A stretch of DNA of 64,000 nt. Source: Paramicrobacterium fandaimingii. GTDB lineage: Bacteria > Actinomycetota > Actinomycetes > Actinomycetales > Microbacteriaceae. The position numbers were made by a program, and so were the translations under genes. Shown one piece after another: positions 18,022-25,035 of the stretch; position 1 is the stretch's first letter; the number at the start of each line of letters is the position of its first letter. The notes beneath the pieces are model-generated. The model was not told the origin of the DNA. It ran no database searches and was given only the letters and a program-made list of their open reading frames with translations. The stretch is from NCBI RefSeq assembly GCF_011751745.2, contig NZ_CP061170.1, positions 62,001-126,000 of the forward strand, read 5' to 3'.

Positions 18022-18444
18022 ATGGGCATGGACATGCGCGTCGCCGCGTACGGAGTCATCATCGATGACGGGCGGATGCTGCTGTCGCACTGGAACGAGG
18101 GCGGCCGCCAGGCGTGGACGCTGCCCGGGGGTGGGTTGGAGCCAGGCGAAGATCCCGCGGAGGCCGCGGTGCGCGAGATTCGTGAGGAGACCGGTTACGA
18201 CGCTGAACTCGACGAGACTCTCGGAGTTGACTCGATTGTGATTCCGACGGTTGCGCGCTTCGCATCAGGCTCGCGCCGACCGCTGCAGGCGCTGCGCATC
18301 GTGTACCGCGCCCACATCACCGGCGGGACGCTGGAGTACGAGGTCGACGGCTCAACGGACTACGCCGAGTGGCACAATCTCGACGACGTGGAGTCGCTGC
18401 ACCGGGTCGACTTGGTGAATGTCGCACTGAGGATGCTGCGCTGA
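18022..18444 (+). CDS. Nudix hydrolase
   Basis: This 140-aa protein carries a complete Nudix box at residues 36-58: it begins GGGLEPGEDPAEAA and ends REIREETGYD, with the metal-binding REXXEE core intact. It should hydrolyse a nucleoside diphosphate linked to another group; the specific substrate cannot be predicted. TAGGGT (18010-18015) lies 6 nt before the ATG, indicating leaderless transcription. A bidirectional terminator follows at 18470-18499. Confidence 0.9.
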   Translation: MGMDMRVAAYGVIIDDGRMLLSHWNEGGRQAWTLPGGGLEPGEDPAEAAVREIREETGYDAELDETLGVDSIVIPTVARFASGSRRPLQALRIVYRAHITGGTLEYEVDGSTDYAEWHNLDDVESLHRVDLVNVALRMLR

Positions 18445-18469
18445 CGCGGACTGCGTTCACATGTCAAAA

Positions 18470-18499
18470 ATTGCTCCCCACGGACACGTAGGGAGCAAT
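18470..18499. terminator. Bidirectional rho-independent terminator
   Basis: ATTGCTCCC (18470-18478) pairs exactly with GGGAGCAAT (18491-18499). The A run just before it becomes a T run for minus-strand transcripts, so it is a strong intrinsic terminator for the gene at 18532-19050 and a weaker one for the Nudix gene. Confidence 0.85.
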
Positions 18500-18531
18500 C
18501 TTTGCCACATGAATCTCAGAGCTAGGTCAGC

Positions 18532-19050
18532 TCAGTTGCTCGGCAGCGAATCGTCGTCGTCGGCGACCCACAGCTCGTCATCGGCGCGGAACGTCTGCCA
18601 CACGGCATACGCAACGCCCGCAGCGGCAACGAAGCCTGCGGTCAGCGCGATCGCACGCCCTGCCCCGGACTTCTTCTTGGGCTCCGGTGCGGCGACCTTG
18701 CCGAACGCCGCCTTGACGCGGCCGTCGCGGGCAGCGTCTCCGAGCGCCATGACGGTGCCGAGGGCGCCGCCCATCGCGGGCAGCACCTTCTTGTCGAAGT
18801 TGTGCTTGGCGACCTGGCGAGCGTCGTACGTCGCGGCATCCACGCGGTGAACGACCGGCTGCAGCCTGTCTTCATACGCACGTGCGAGGCGCGGGGCGAT
18901 CTCGTCGCGGCTGTACGCAGACAGCTGGCGGCTCGCATCACGAGCGACGGAGTTCGCCTGATCCAGCAATTCTTGCTGCGCGGCCCATAGGGCGTTTGCG
19001 TCACCCTTGAGGCGTTTCAGCTGCTTCTTGCGCTTGCGTGTCATGCTCAC
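18532..19050 (-). CDS. Hypothetical protein with C-terminal membrane segment
   Basis: This 172-aa protein starts with a very basic stretch (TRKRKKQLKRLKG), continues as a long predicted helix (about residues 15-105), and has one hydrophobic segment at about 132-152 (AIALTAGFVAAAGVAYAVWQ) followed by an acidic tail (ADDDDS). It looks like a tail-anchored cytosolic helical protein. I do not recognise a family. The GTG start at 19050 has GGAGG 7 nt upstream, better spaced than the ATG two codons later. It is divergent from the cyclophilin gene, with an 11-bp inverted repeat between them. Confidence 0.75.
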   Translation of the reverse strand: MSMTRKRKKQLKRLKGDANALWAAQQELLDQANSVARDASRQLSAYSRDEIAPRLARAYEDRLQPVVHRVDAATYDARQVAKHNFDKKVLPAMGGALGTVMALGDAARDGRVKAAFGKVAAPEPKKKSGAGRAIALTAGFVAAAGVAYAVWQTFRADDELWVADDDDSLPSN

Positions 19051-19067
19051 TGGGGGACCTCCATTGA

Positions 19068-19104
19068 TCTCGTGACAAACGATTCACCCTATCTTGTCAC
19101 GAGA
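19068..19104. promoter_or_regulatory. 11-bp perfect inverted repeat in divergent promoter region
   Basis: TCTCGTGACAA (19068-19078) and TTGTCACGAGA (19094-19104) are exact inverted copies with a 15-nt spacer, between the 172-aa gene and the cyclophilin gene. Each arm contains TTGTCA, a possible -35 box reading towards its own gene. Confidence 0.5.
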
Positions 19105-19154
19105 GGCTGGGAGCGTCACAAGAGGCAGGGCATTCATTATGCAAGAATTGACAT

Positions 19155-19697
19155 ATGTCTATTCACACCGCTGTCGCCACGATCCACACAAACTACGGCG
19201 ACATCAAGGTAAATCTCTTCGGCGATCATGCCCCCAAGACCGTCGAGAACTTTGTTGGGCTCGCTACCGGTTCGAAGGACTGGACCGACGAAACCACGGG
19301 CGAGACCAAGACGAACACTCCGCTCTATAACGGCGTTGTCTTCCACCGCATCATTCCCGGATTCATGATTCAGGGCGGCGACCCGCTCGGAAACGGAACG
19401 GGTGGCCCCGGCTACAAGTTCAACGACGAGATCCACCCGGAACTGGGCTTCGCGCAGCCATACATGTTTGCCATGGCCAACGCCGGCACGATCGCAGGTG
19501 AGGGAACGAACGGCTCGCAGTTCTTCATCACTGTCGGTGCGACACCGTGGCTGCAGGGAAAGCACACCATTTTCGGTGAGGTTGCCGACGACGCAGGTCG
19601 CAAGATCGTTGACAAGCTCGCCACCGTGCCGACCGACGCACGCGACCGCCCTCTCGACGACGTGGTCATCGAGAGCGTCGATGTCGAGAACGTCTAG
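19155..19697 (+). CDS. ppiA: Peptidyl-prolyl cis-trans isomerase, cyclophilin type
   Basis: This 180-aa cytoplasmic cyclophilin catalyses proline isomerisation during folding. Family motifs are VVFHRIIPGFMIQGGDPLGN (with the catalytic Arg), GPGYKFNDE, FAMANAG, NGSQFFITVG and the WLQGKHTIFGEV loop. It has no signal peptide. It occupies the place next to rhomboid and crgA that ppiA commonly holds near actinobacterial origins. The rhomboid gene begins 11 nt downstream, so the two probably form an operon. Confidence 0.95.
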   Translation: MSIHTAVATIHTNYGDIKVNLFGDHAPKTVENFVGLATGSKDWTDETTGETKTNTPLYNGVVFHRIIPGFMIQGGDPLGNGTGGPGYKFNDEIHPELGFAQPYMFAMANAGTIAGEGTNGSQFFITVGATPWLQGKHTIFGEVADDAGRKIVDKLATVPTDARDRPLDDVVIESVDVENV

Positions 19698-19708
19698 CCT
19701 GAGGCTCA

Positions 19709-20572
19709 GTGAGCACCTTCCCGACGGGACGCGAGAACTTCTGCTACCGGCATCCTGATCGTCAGAGCTTTGTGCTCTGCCAGCGATGCGGTCGCACTAT
19801 TTGCGCTGAATGCCAAACGCAGGCGCCCGTCGGGGTGGTGTGCCCCGAGTGCATGCGTGAGCAGCGTGCCTCGGCACCCAAGGTCAAATCGGCTGCGGCC
19901 ACCCGCTTTTCGAGCGTCATGCGCCGGGGCTCGGGTCACCCCGCCGTCACCTACGTGATCATCGCGCTGACGCTTTTCGTCTTCGTGCTGCAGCTGCTTC
20001 CGCTGGGAGTCACCGACGCCTTGCTGTACGCCGGTGCGTACAGCATCCCCGAGTTCGGCTCTTTCGAACCGTGGCGGATGCTGACCGTCGCACTCGTGCA
20101 CTCGAAATCGTTCATTCTGCACGTCGCTCTCAATATGTACACGCTGTGGATCTTCGGCAGAATGCTCGAGCCGATGATCGGGCGCTGGCGATTCGCGACG
20201 CTCTACGTCATCACCGCCTTCGGCTCGTCCGTGGGCGTTCTGCTGCTCGACAACCCACTGCAGCCGGTGGTCGGCGCATCGGGCGCGATCTTCGGCCTGA
20301 TGGGGGCGACTCTCGTGATCGTGCACAAGCTGGGCGGAAACATGACGGGCCTTCTGGTGCTCGTCGGCATCAACCTCGTCATCGGCTTCATTCCGGGCAC
20401 GAACATTGCATGGCAGGCACACTTGGGCGGCCTCATCACGGGCGCGCTCCTTGGCCTTGTGTTTGTGAGCACACGTAAGCGCCGGCAACAGACGCTGCAG
20501 AAGCTCGGGGTCGCGGGGGTCGCGGTGCTGCTGCTCGTGCTGACAGTCGTTGGCGCCGTGGTCCGTGTGTAA
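19709..20572 (+). CDS. Rhomboid family intramembrane serine protease
   Basis: This 287-aa protein has an N-terminal B-box-like zinc finger (CYRHPDR, CQRCGR, CAEC, CPEC; residues 12-48), then six membrane spans. The catalytic Ser is in GASGAIFGLMG near residue 192 and the catalytic His in AWQAHLGGLITG near 233. ALNMYTLWIFG corresponds to the conserved HxxxN region, though the first His is less clear. It cleaves membrane protein substrates within the bilayer. The GTG start lies 11 nt after ppiA. Confidence 0.93.
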   Translation: MSTFPTGRENFCYRHPDRQSFVLCQRCGRTICAECQTQAPVGVVCPECMREQRASAPKVKSAAATRFSSVMRRGSGHPAVTYVIIALTLFVFVLQLLPLGVTDALLYAGAYSIPEFGSFEPWRMLTVALVHSKSFILHVALNMYTLWIFGRMLEPMIGRWRFATLYVITAFGSSVGVLLLDNPLQPVVGASGAIFGLMGATLVIVHKLGGNMTGLLVLVGINLVIGFIPGTNIAWQAHLGGLITGALLGLVFVSTRKRRQQTLQKLGVAGVAVLLLVLTVVGAVVRV

Positions 20573-20632
20573 GCGGCGGCTCGATTCCGCGCGCAGTCTG
20601 GTGTGATGAGCCTGGCTGTGCATTAATGAGAT

Positions 20633-21265
20633 ATGCTCAGTGCCGATTCCGGAGCCCACGTCACGGCGGAGGAGTACGGGGTCGGCAGGGTTGAGGCATT
20701 GTCTGACGGCGTCATCGCGGTTGCCATCACGCTCCTTGTGCTCGATCTGCGTGTTCCCGAGCCGAAAGCTGGCGTGAGCCTGGCTGATCAGCTTGGCGAC
20801 ATGTGGCCCAATTACCTGGCCTATGTCATCTCGTTTTTGGCCATCGGCATCATGTGGATCAGCCACCACGCCACGCTGCGCCGGTTGAGGGCTGCAGATC
20901 ACGTGGTGCTCGTCATAAATCTGCTGCTGTTGCTGTGCATCGTGGCGTTGCCGTTCAGCACATCTCTCTTTGCGACCTATCTGAACGCGAGCGAAGGGGC
21001 GCATGTTGCCGCTGTCATCTATGCGTGCTCGTTCCTTGTCACAGCGCTGATGTTCGTTTCTCTGCAGTACCTCATCGTTGTGCGCCGACCGCACCTGCTG
21101 CGCGAGCCGATCACGCCAGTGCAGCAGCGTGCGCTTCTGCGTCGCGGCGCTCTCTCTGCCCCCGTCTACCTCGTTGCCGCGCTGGCTGGCCTTGTGACCC
21201 CGTACGCCACCCTGGGCATCTGCGTGGCTTTGGGCCTCTTCTATCTTTTGCGAATCAGGGCGTGA
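20633..21265 (+). CDS. TMEM175-family (DUF1211) channel-like membrane protein
   Basis: This 210-aa protein carries the family hallmark at residues 19-42: RVEALSDGVIAVAITLLVLD (FSDG-type motif with Leu in place of Phe). Four to six membrane spans follow, and the second conserved region is MWISHHATLRRLR. Bacterial TMEM175 proteins are potassium-permeable channels without a canonical selectivity filter. The FSDG phenylalanine is replaced here by Leu. It lies between rhomboid and the DnaA-box region. Confidence 0.88.
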   Translation: MLSADSGAHVTAEEYGVGRVEALSDGVIAVAITLLVLDLRVPEPKAGVSLADQLGDMWPNYLAYVISFLAIGIMWISHHATLRRLRAADHVVLVINLLLLLCIVALPFSTSLFATYLNASEGAHVAAVIYACSFLVTALMFVSLQYLIVVRRPHLLREPITPVQQRALLRRGALSAPVYLVAALAGLVTPYATLGICVALGLFYLLRIRA

Positions 21266-21581
21266 CGCGGCTGCGTTCGCATAAGCGAGGCACCCAGCGT
21301 GAGTCATTTCACGGCGTCCGTCCACACGTTCTCCACACGTTAACGGGCATTTCTCACACGTCGCCCACAAGCCGTCCCCAGAGTTATCCACAGCCTTGTC
21401 CACAGTGTGGAGAATTACAGACGTGTAACTCGACACCGGTCGGGAAAGTTACTCACAGGAGTTATCAACAGCTGGGGAGAACTACACGGGTGTAATTCGC
21501 CGTCGGCTGGTCGCCTCGCTCGTGGCGATCACCGGTTCCGTCGCGCGTAGGCTGGAGGGAGGTCGAAGAGAGGATGCTTGA
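21266..21581. other. 316-bp non-coding region with DnaA-box cluster
   Basis: No convincing gene is seen here. The central part contains the DnaA-box cluster described separately. Two 23-nt imperfect direct repeats at 21409-21431 and 21476-21498 (about 18 of 23 positions alike, each with internal dyad symmetry around GTGTAA) flank the last boxes. The right end holds TAGGCT at 21548-21553, a likely -10 box for the siderophore-interacting protein gene. Confidence 0.7.
21329..21470 (+). promoter_or_regulatory. DnaA-box cluster, candidate origin-like region
   Basis: Against the 9-mer TTATCCACA there is one exact match (21384-21392). Single-mismatch copies lie at 21329-21337 (TTCTCCACA), 21396-21404 (TTGTCCACA), 21406-21414 (minus strand, TTCTCCACA) and 21462-21470 (TTATCAACA). 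A two-mismatch copy lies at 21449-21457. Six sites in 142 bp is far above chance. TTGTCCACA is a usual box in actinobacterial origins. The dnaA gene is not in the window, so the role (oriC part, DnaA titration site or promoter control) is open. Confidence 0.65.
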
Positions 21582-22409
21582 ATGGTGACACGTGAGCGCA
21601 TACGGCATGAACCCGAGGTTCGGCGCACGACGGTTGAGCGCGTCGATTGGCTGCACGAAACGATGGTCCGCATTACCGTCACGGGCGAGAATCTGAGGGG
21701 CTTCAAGGCTCCGGGACCAAACGATCACGTGAAGGTCTTCTTTCCTGACCCCGCCACCGAGAAGCTCACGACGCCGCAGATGACGGCTGACGGCCTCAAG
21801 CGCCCGACAGATGGTCTGATCCTCTCGCGGGATCTCACCCCTCTTGTGTTCCGCGAGAACAACTCGGCCGGCGTACCCGAGCTCGACATCGACATCGTCG
21901 TTCACGGCGACGACGCTCCCGCAACAGCGTTTGCCGCGCATGCCCACCCCGGCCAGCCGGTGGGCATCGCGGGGCCACGCGGATCAAAACTCGTCCCCGT
22001 CGGCATCCGTCGAGCGGTGCTGATCGCTGACGAGACGGCGCTGCCCGCATTCACCCGCTGGCTCCGGATGCTGCCGCCTGACGTCACGGTCACCTCCATC
22101 GTTCAGGTGAACACCGAAGAGGCAGATCAGTACCTCACACAGCAGCATCGCGACAGGTCGAACATTGAGCTGCTGTATCGCGAAGATGGCCCGGGGCAGC
22201 TGATCGAGGCCGTGCGTTCGCTCGGCTCCATCGGTGATGACACGTACGTGTGGGCTGCGGGCGAGGCAAACGAGCTCGTCGAGGTGCGCCGTCACCTTCG
22301 CCGTGACCTCGGCCTTCCTGCCGAGCAAGTGGAGGTCGAGGGCTACTGGAAGCGCGGAATCGTCAACCTCGATCACCACGCCCCACTCGACCCAAGCGAC
22401 CCTGATTGA
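21582..22409 (+). CDS. Siderophore-interacting protein (FAD-binding ferric reductase family)
   Basis: This 275-aa protein has the SIP family order. The FAD-binding barrel includes VRITVTGENLRGF and SRDLTPLVF; a Leu/Val variant replaces the usual Y-T-P-R. A GIAGPRGSK loop and NAD-side motifs IADETALPA near residue 148, WAAGEAN near 224 and GYWKRG near 257 follow. SIP proteins reduce iron from ferric siderophores taken into the cell. The next gene, a flavin reductase, overlaps its stop (TGATG), so both act in one redox operon. Confidence 0.9.
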   Translation: MVTRERIRHEPEVRRTTVERVDWLHETMVRITVTGENLRGFKAPGPNDHVKVFFPDPATEKLTTPQMTADGLKRPTDGLILSRDLTPLVFRENNSAGVPELDIDIVVHGDDAPATAFAAHAHPGQPVGIAGPRGSKLVPVGIRRAVLIADETALPAFTRWLRMLPPDVTVTSIVQVNTEEADQYLTQQHRDRSNIELLYREDGPGQLIEAVRSLGSIGDDTYVWAAGEANELVEVRRHLRRDLGLPAEQVEVEGYWKRGIVNLDHHAPLDPSDPD

Positions 22410-22939
22410 TGGGCCACGAGATCGTCGACGTCGACGCATCTGCGCCGGGTCGCACGGTGCGAGAGCGATACCGGATGCTCTCGGGCCGTGCCGCGAAGGG
22501 TGTCGCCGTCGTGACGGCCGTCGCCGCGCGATACGACCACGCAACGACGGTCACCGACTACCTGTCGGTGTCATACGACCCGCCGACGATGCTCGTGAGC
22601 CTCTATGGGCTGTCGCGCACGGTCGAGGCTGTCGAGGAGTCTGGCCGGTGGGCTCTGAGTCTGCTCGCGAGCGATCAGCGCACGATCGCCCAGGAGCTCG
22701 GCGAACTCGGAGCGCCGCTGCGGGGCTTGCTTGCGCGAACGCCGCATTGGCGACGTGAGCCAGGAGCGCCCGCCATCATCGAGGGCAGCGTTGCCTGGTT
22801 CGAGTGCCGCACGACGGCCGTGCACACGGCGGCGACGCACCAGCTTGTCGTCGGAGAAGTGGTGGCAATGGGGCGCAGTGACGACCACGGTGCACAACCG
22901 CTCGTCTACTACCGTTCCGAATTCGGCACGACAACATAG
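22409..22939 (+). CDS. Flavin reductase domain protein
   Basis: This 176-aa FMN-binding split-barrel protein of the flavin reductase family has SGRAAKGVAVVTAVAARYD near the start, VTDYLSVSYDPPTMLVSL and WALSLLASDQ motifs. It probably reduces flavin with NAD(P)H and supplies it to a partner enzyme or iron reduction. ATG 22409 overlaps the TGA of the siderophore-interacting protein gene, indicating coupling. A stem-loop at 22942-22967 follows. Confidence 0.88.
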   Translation: MGHEIVDVDASAPGRTVRERYRMLSGRAAKGVAVVTAVAARYDHATTVTDYLSVSYDPPTMLVSLYGLSRTVEAVEESGRWALSLLASDQRTIAQELGELGAPLRGLLARTPHWRREPGAPAIIEGSVAWFECRTTAVHTAATHQLVVGEVVAMGRSDDHGAQPLVYYRSEFGTTT

Positions 22940-22941
22940 CA

Positions 22942-22967
22942 AGGGCCCCCGTCGAAACGGAGGCCCT
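22942..22967. terminator. Stem-loop between convergent genes
   Basis: AGGGCCCCCG (22942-22951) and CGGAGGCCCT (22958-22967) pair with one mismatch around TCGAAA. It lies between the flavin reductase gene and the end of crgA. Confidence 0.7.
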
Positions 22968-22988
22968 GTGCGAGAAGTCTGTGCGTCG

Positions 22989-23243
22989 CTATCTCCAGCG
23001 TGTGGTCATGAGAAAGCCGATGAAGGCGATGCCGAAGCCGACCAAAATGTTCCACGAGCCGAGAGCGGCAACGGGCAGGAGACCCTGCGAGAGGTAGAAC
23101 ACAATGATCCAGGCGAGCCCGATCAGCATGAACCCGAACATCACCGGCTTGAACCACACCGGGTTCGGTGCGTCGTCACCGCTGCGCTGAGCCTGCTGCT
23201 GCTGTGCGCGAGCCGCTGTAGCCTTGTTCTTCGTGCGTGCCAT
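22989..23243 (-). CDS. crgA: Cell division protein CrgA
   Basis: This 84-aa protein has a basic, Gln-rich cytoplasmic N-terminus (residues 1-28), then two membrane spans (about 33-52 and 62-80) separated by a short loop. The PNPVWFKPVMFGFMLIGLAW segment is characteristic of CrgA. CrgA helps recruit septal peptidoglycan enzymes with FtsZ and PBPs in actinobacteria. It is divergent from sortase with both starts only 45 bp apart; TAGAAT at 23251-23256 (minus strand) lies 7 nt before ATG, so the mRNA is probably leaderless. Confidence 0.95.
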   Translation of the reverse strand: MARTKNKATAARAQQQQAQRSGDDAPNPVWFKPVMFGFMLIGLAWIIVFYLSQGLLPVAALGSWNILVGFGIAFIGFLMTTRWR

Positions 23244-23288
23244 GCCAGCCATTCTATCTATACATGATCGATCAGTAGAATCAGCCCC

Positions 23289-24095
23289 ATGGTACATGGT
23301 GACCCGGCGAATGCGGTCGGCGAAGGCCGAGCGAGCAGACGTCGTTCTGCCAGGCAGCGCTCCGCGGGGTCGCGCCCCCGTGTGACGGTGATCGGGGTGC
23401 TGGGCGAGCTGCTCATCACCGCTGGCGTGCTCATTCTGCTGTTTCTCTTCTGGCAGCTGTGGCTCAACGACATCATTGTCCGGGCTGAGCAAGACGATGT
23501 TGCGCACGATCGAGCACAGAGCTGGCTCTCCGATGCACCAGAGGCTCCCGCCCCGATCGTGACCGACGACGGCACCGAGGTGTATGAGCCGATCATTCCC
23601 GAGCCGGCTGCCGACACAGAGATCTTCGCAGTGATGTCTATTCCGCGCTTCGGAGCCGACTATGCCGCCGATGTGGCGGGAGGCGTCACGCGGTCGGGAA
23701 CGCTTGACCCGATCGGGCTCGGCCATTACCTGAATACGCAGTCACCGGGGGAGCCGGGCAACTTCGCTGTTGCGGGGCACCGCACAACGTATGGCAAGCC
23801 CCTCAACCAGATCGCTGAGCTGCGGGTCGGCGACGCGATCGTGCTGCAGACCAAAGACGGCTGGTACACGTATCGGTTTCGCACTCTCGAGTACGTGACG
23901 CCGCAGTCGGTTGACGTGCTCAATCCCATTCCGCAGCGTGACGAGGCTGAGGTGACAGACAGCTTCATCACGCTCACGGCGTGCAGCCCGATGTATTCGG
24001 CCGCTGAGCGCATCATCGCGTATGGCACGTTCGAGTCGTTCACTCCAGCGGCGGTCGGCCCGCCGGCATCCCTCACCGAAAGTCTGGAGGACTGA
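23289..24095 (+). CDS. Class E sortase
   Basis: This 268-aa protein has a basic N-terminus, one membrane anchor at about residues 33-58 (VIGVLGELLITAGVLILLFL) and an extracellular sortase barrel. Catalytic His is in AGHRTTYG near residue 160. Catalytic Cys is in TLTACSPMYSA near 222, where class E usually has T-L-T-T/S-C. The active-site Arg lies in AERIIAYG. It links surface proteins to peptidoglycan, usually at LAXTG-type signals. TAGAAT at 23276-23281 lies 7 nt before the ATG, a leaderless start. The small membrane gene follows after 2 nt. Confidence 0.93.
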   Translation: MVHGDPANAVGEGRASRRRSARQRSAGSRPRVTVIGVLGELLITAGVLILLFLFWQLWLNDIIVRAEQDDVAHDRAQSWLSDAPEAPAPIVTDDGTEVYEPIIPEPAADTEIFAVMSIPRFGADYAADVAGGVTRSGTLDPIGLGHYLNTQSPGEPGNFAVAGHRTTYGKPLNQIAELRVGDAIVLQTKDGWYTYRFRTLEYVTPQSVDVLNPIPQRDEAEVTDSFITLTACSPMYSAAERIIAYGTFESFTPAAVGPPASLTESLED

Positions 24096-24097
24096 CC

Positions 24098-24256
24098 GTG
24101 TATGCAGCACTGTGGCGTGCTCTGCCTGGCCCTGTTGTCGTCAAGCTCATCATTCTGCTTGCGCTCATCGCGGCTGTGCTCTACCTGCTCTTCGCCTTCG
24201 TCTTTCCGTGGGTGCAGACGCTCATTCCCGTGCCCGACGCCACGCTCAACGAATAG
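24098..24256 (+). CDS. 52-aa single-span membrane protein
   Basis: This short gene starts at GTG 24098, two bases after the sortase stop, with GGAGG about 8 nt upstream inside the sortase end. It encodes 52 residues: a short basic N-terminus, one hydrophobic span at residues 14-40 (Val/Leu/Ile/Ala-rich, ending FVFPW), and a short C-terminal tail (IPVPDATLNE). I do not recognise a named family. Tight spacing indicates co-translation with sortase. Its stop codon is part of the TAGAAT -10 box of the following pabA gene. Confidence 0.7.
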   Translation: MYAALWRALPGPVVVKLIILLALIAAVLYLLFAFVFPWVQTLIPVPDATLNE

Positions 24257-24265
24257 AATTGCCGC

Positions 24266-24940
24266 ATGACTCGTGTTCTCGTCGTCGACAATTACGACAG
24301 CTTCGTCTATACCCTCGACGGCTACCTGCAGCAGATCGGTGCGGAGACCGAGGTCGTGCGCAATGATGCTTTCGGCGAGGCGGATGCCGCGGCGTACGCC
24401 TCGACGTTCGATGCCGTGCTGCTGTCGCCTGGCCCGGGAAAGCCGGCGGATGCTGGAGTCTCGATCTCTCTCGTGCATGCGGCCATTGCCTCGGGGCAGC
24501 CGCTGCTGGGGGTCTGCCTTGGCCATCAGGCGATCGCCGAGGCGTTCGGAGGCGTCGTGACGAACGCTGTGGAGCTGATGCACGGAAAGACGTCGCAGGT
24601 GACGCATGATGAGAGCCCGTTCTATGCGGGGGTTCCGCAGCCGTTCACGGCGACGCGCTACCACTCGCTGGCCGTTGTCGACGGCACGGTGCCCGACGAT
24701 CTCGTTGTCAACAGTCGCACGGACGGCGGCGTCATCATGGGTCTGCATCACCGCCGTCGGCCTGTCTTCGGAGTGCAGTTCCACCCGGAAAGCGTCCTGA
24801 CGGAGGGCGGCTATCGTATGCTCGGAAACTGGCTCGAGACGGCGGGGCTTCAGAATGCCGCTCATATTGCGTCGGAGCTTCATCCGCTGATGGCGACGGA
24901 TGCTGCGCCTGCGGTGGCTCAGCCGACGCCGTCAGCCTGA
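24266..24940 (+). CDS. pabA: Glutamine amidotransferase of anthranilate/aminodeoxychorismate synthase
   Basis: This 224-aa class I amidotransferase subunit has VVDNYDSFVYTL at the start, the SPGPGKPADAG oxyanion loop, nucleophile Cys in GVCLGHQ near residue 82, and His-Glu in FGVQFHPESV near 173-182. It supplies ammonia to PabB or TrpE; no partner subunit gene is nearby, as usual at this actinobacterial locus, so p-aminobenzoate versus tryptophan use cannot be decided. TAGAAT lies 6 nt before the ATG, giving a leaderless start. A 20-residue Ala/Pro/Thr tail is extra. Confidence 0.9.
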   Translation: MTRVLVVDNYDSFVYTLDGYLQQIGAETEVVRNDAFGEADAAAYASTFDAVLLSPGPGKPADAGVSISLVHAAIASGQPLLGVCLGHQAIAEAFGGVVTNAVELMHGKTSQVTHDESPFYAGVPQPFTATRYHSLAVVDGTVPDDLVVNSRTDGGVIMGLHHRRRPVFGVQFHPESVLTEGGYRMLGNWLETAGLQNAAHIASELHPLMATDAAPAVAQPTPSA

Positions 24941-24962
24941 CGCACCCTCGCCTCGGCGAACG

Positions 24963-25026
24963 ACGTGCATAGCTGCGGACATGGTGCAGCGGTGTGCTCA
25001 GGCACTATGTCCGCAACGATGCACGT
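24963..25026. terminator. Long imperfect hairpin between pabA and pknB
   Basis: Positions 24963-24982 and 25007-25026 are inverted copies matching at 18 of 20 places, and pairing continues inward (GGTGC with GCACT) to about 25 bp. It lies between convergent pabA and pknB and likely terminates both. Confidence 0.7.
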
Positions 25027-25035
25027 TCCGCGGCG

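Noticed and set aside
19706..21436. 576-codon frame opposite rhomboid and TMEM175 genes
   Set aside because: Composition rich in His, Arg, Gln and Asp is typical of an antisense shadow of high-GC membrane genes; the plus-strand genes are clear.
23726..24883. 385-codon minus frame opposite sortase and pabA
   Set aside because: It is antisense to two unmistakable genes and no motif is visible.
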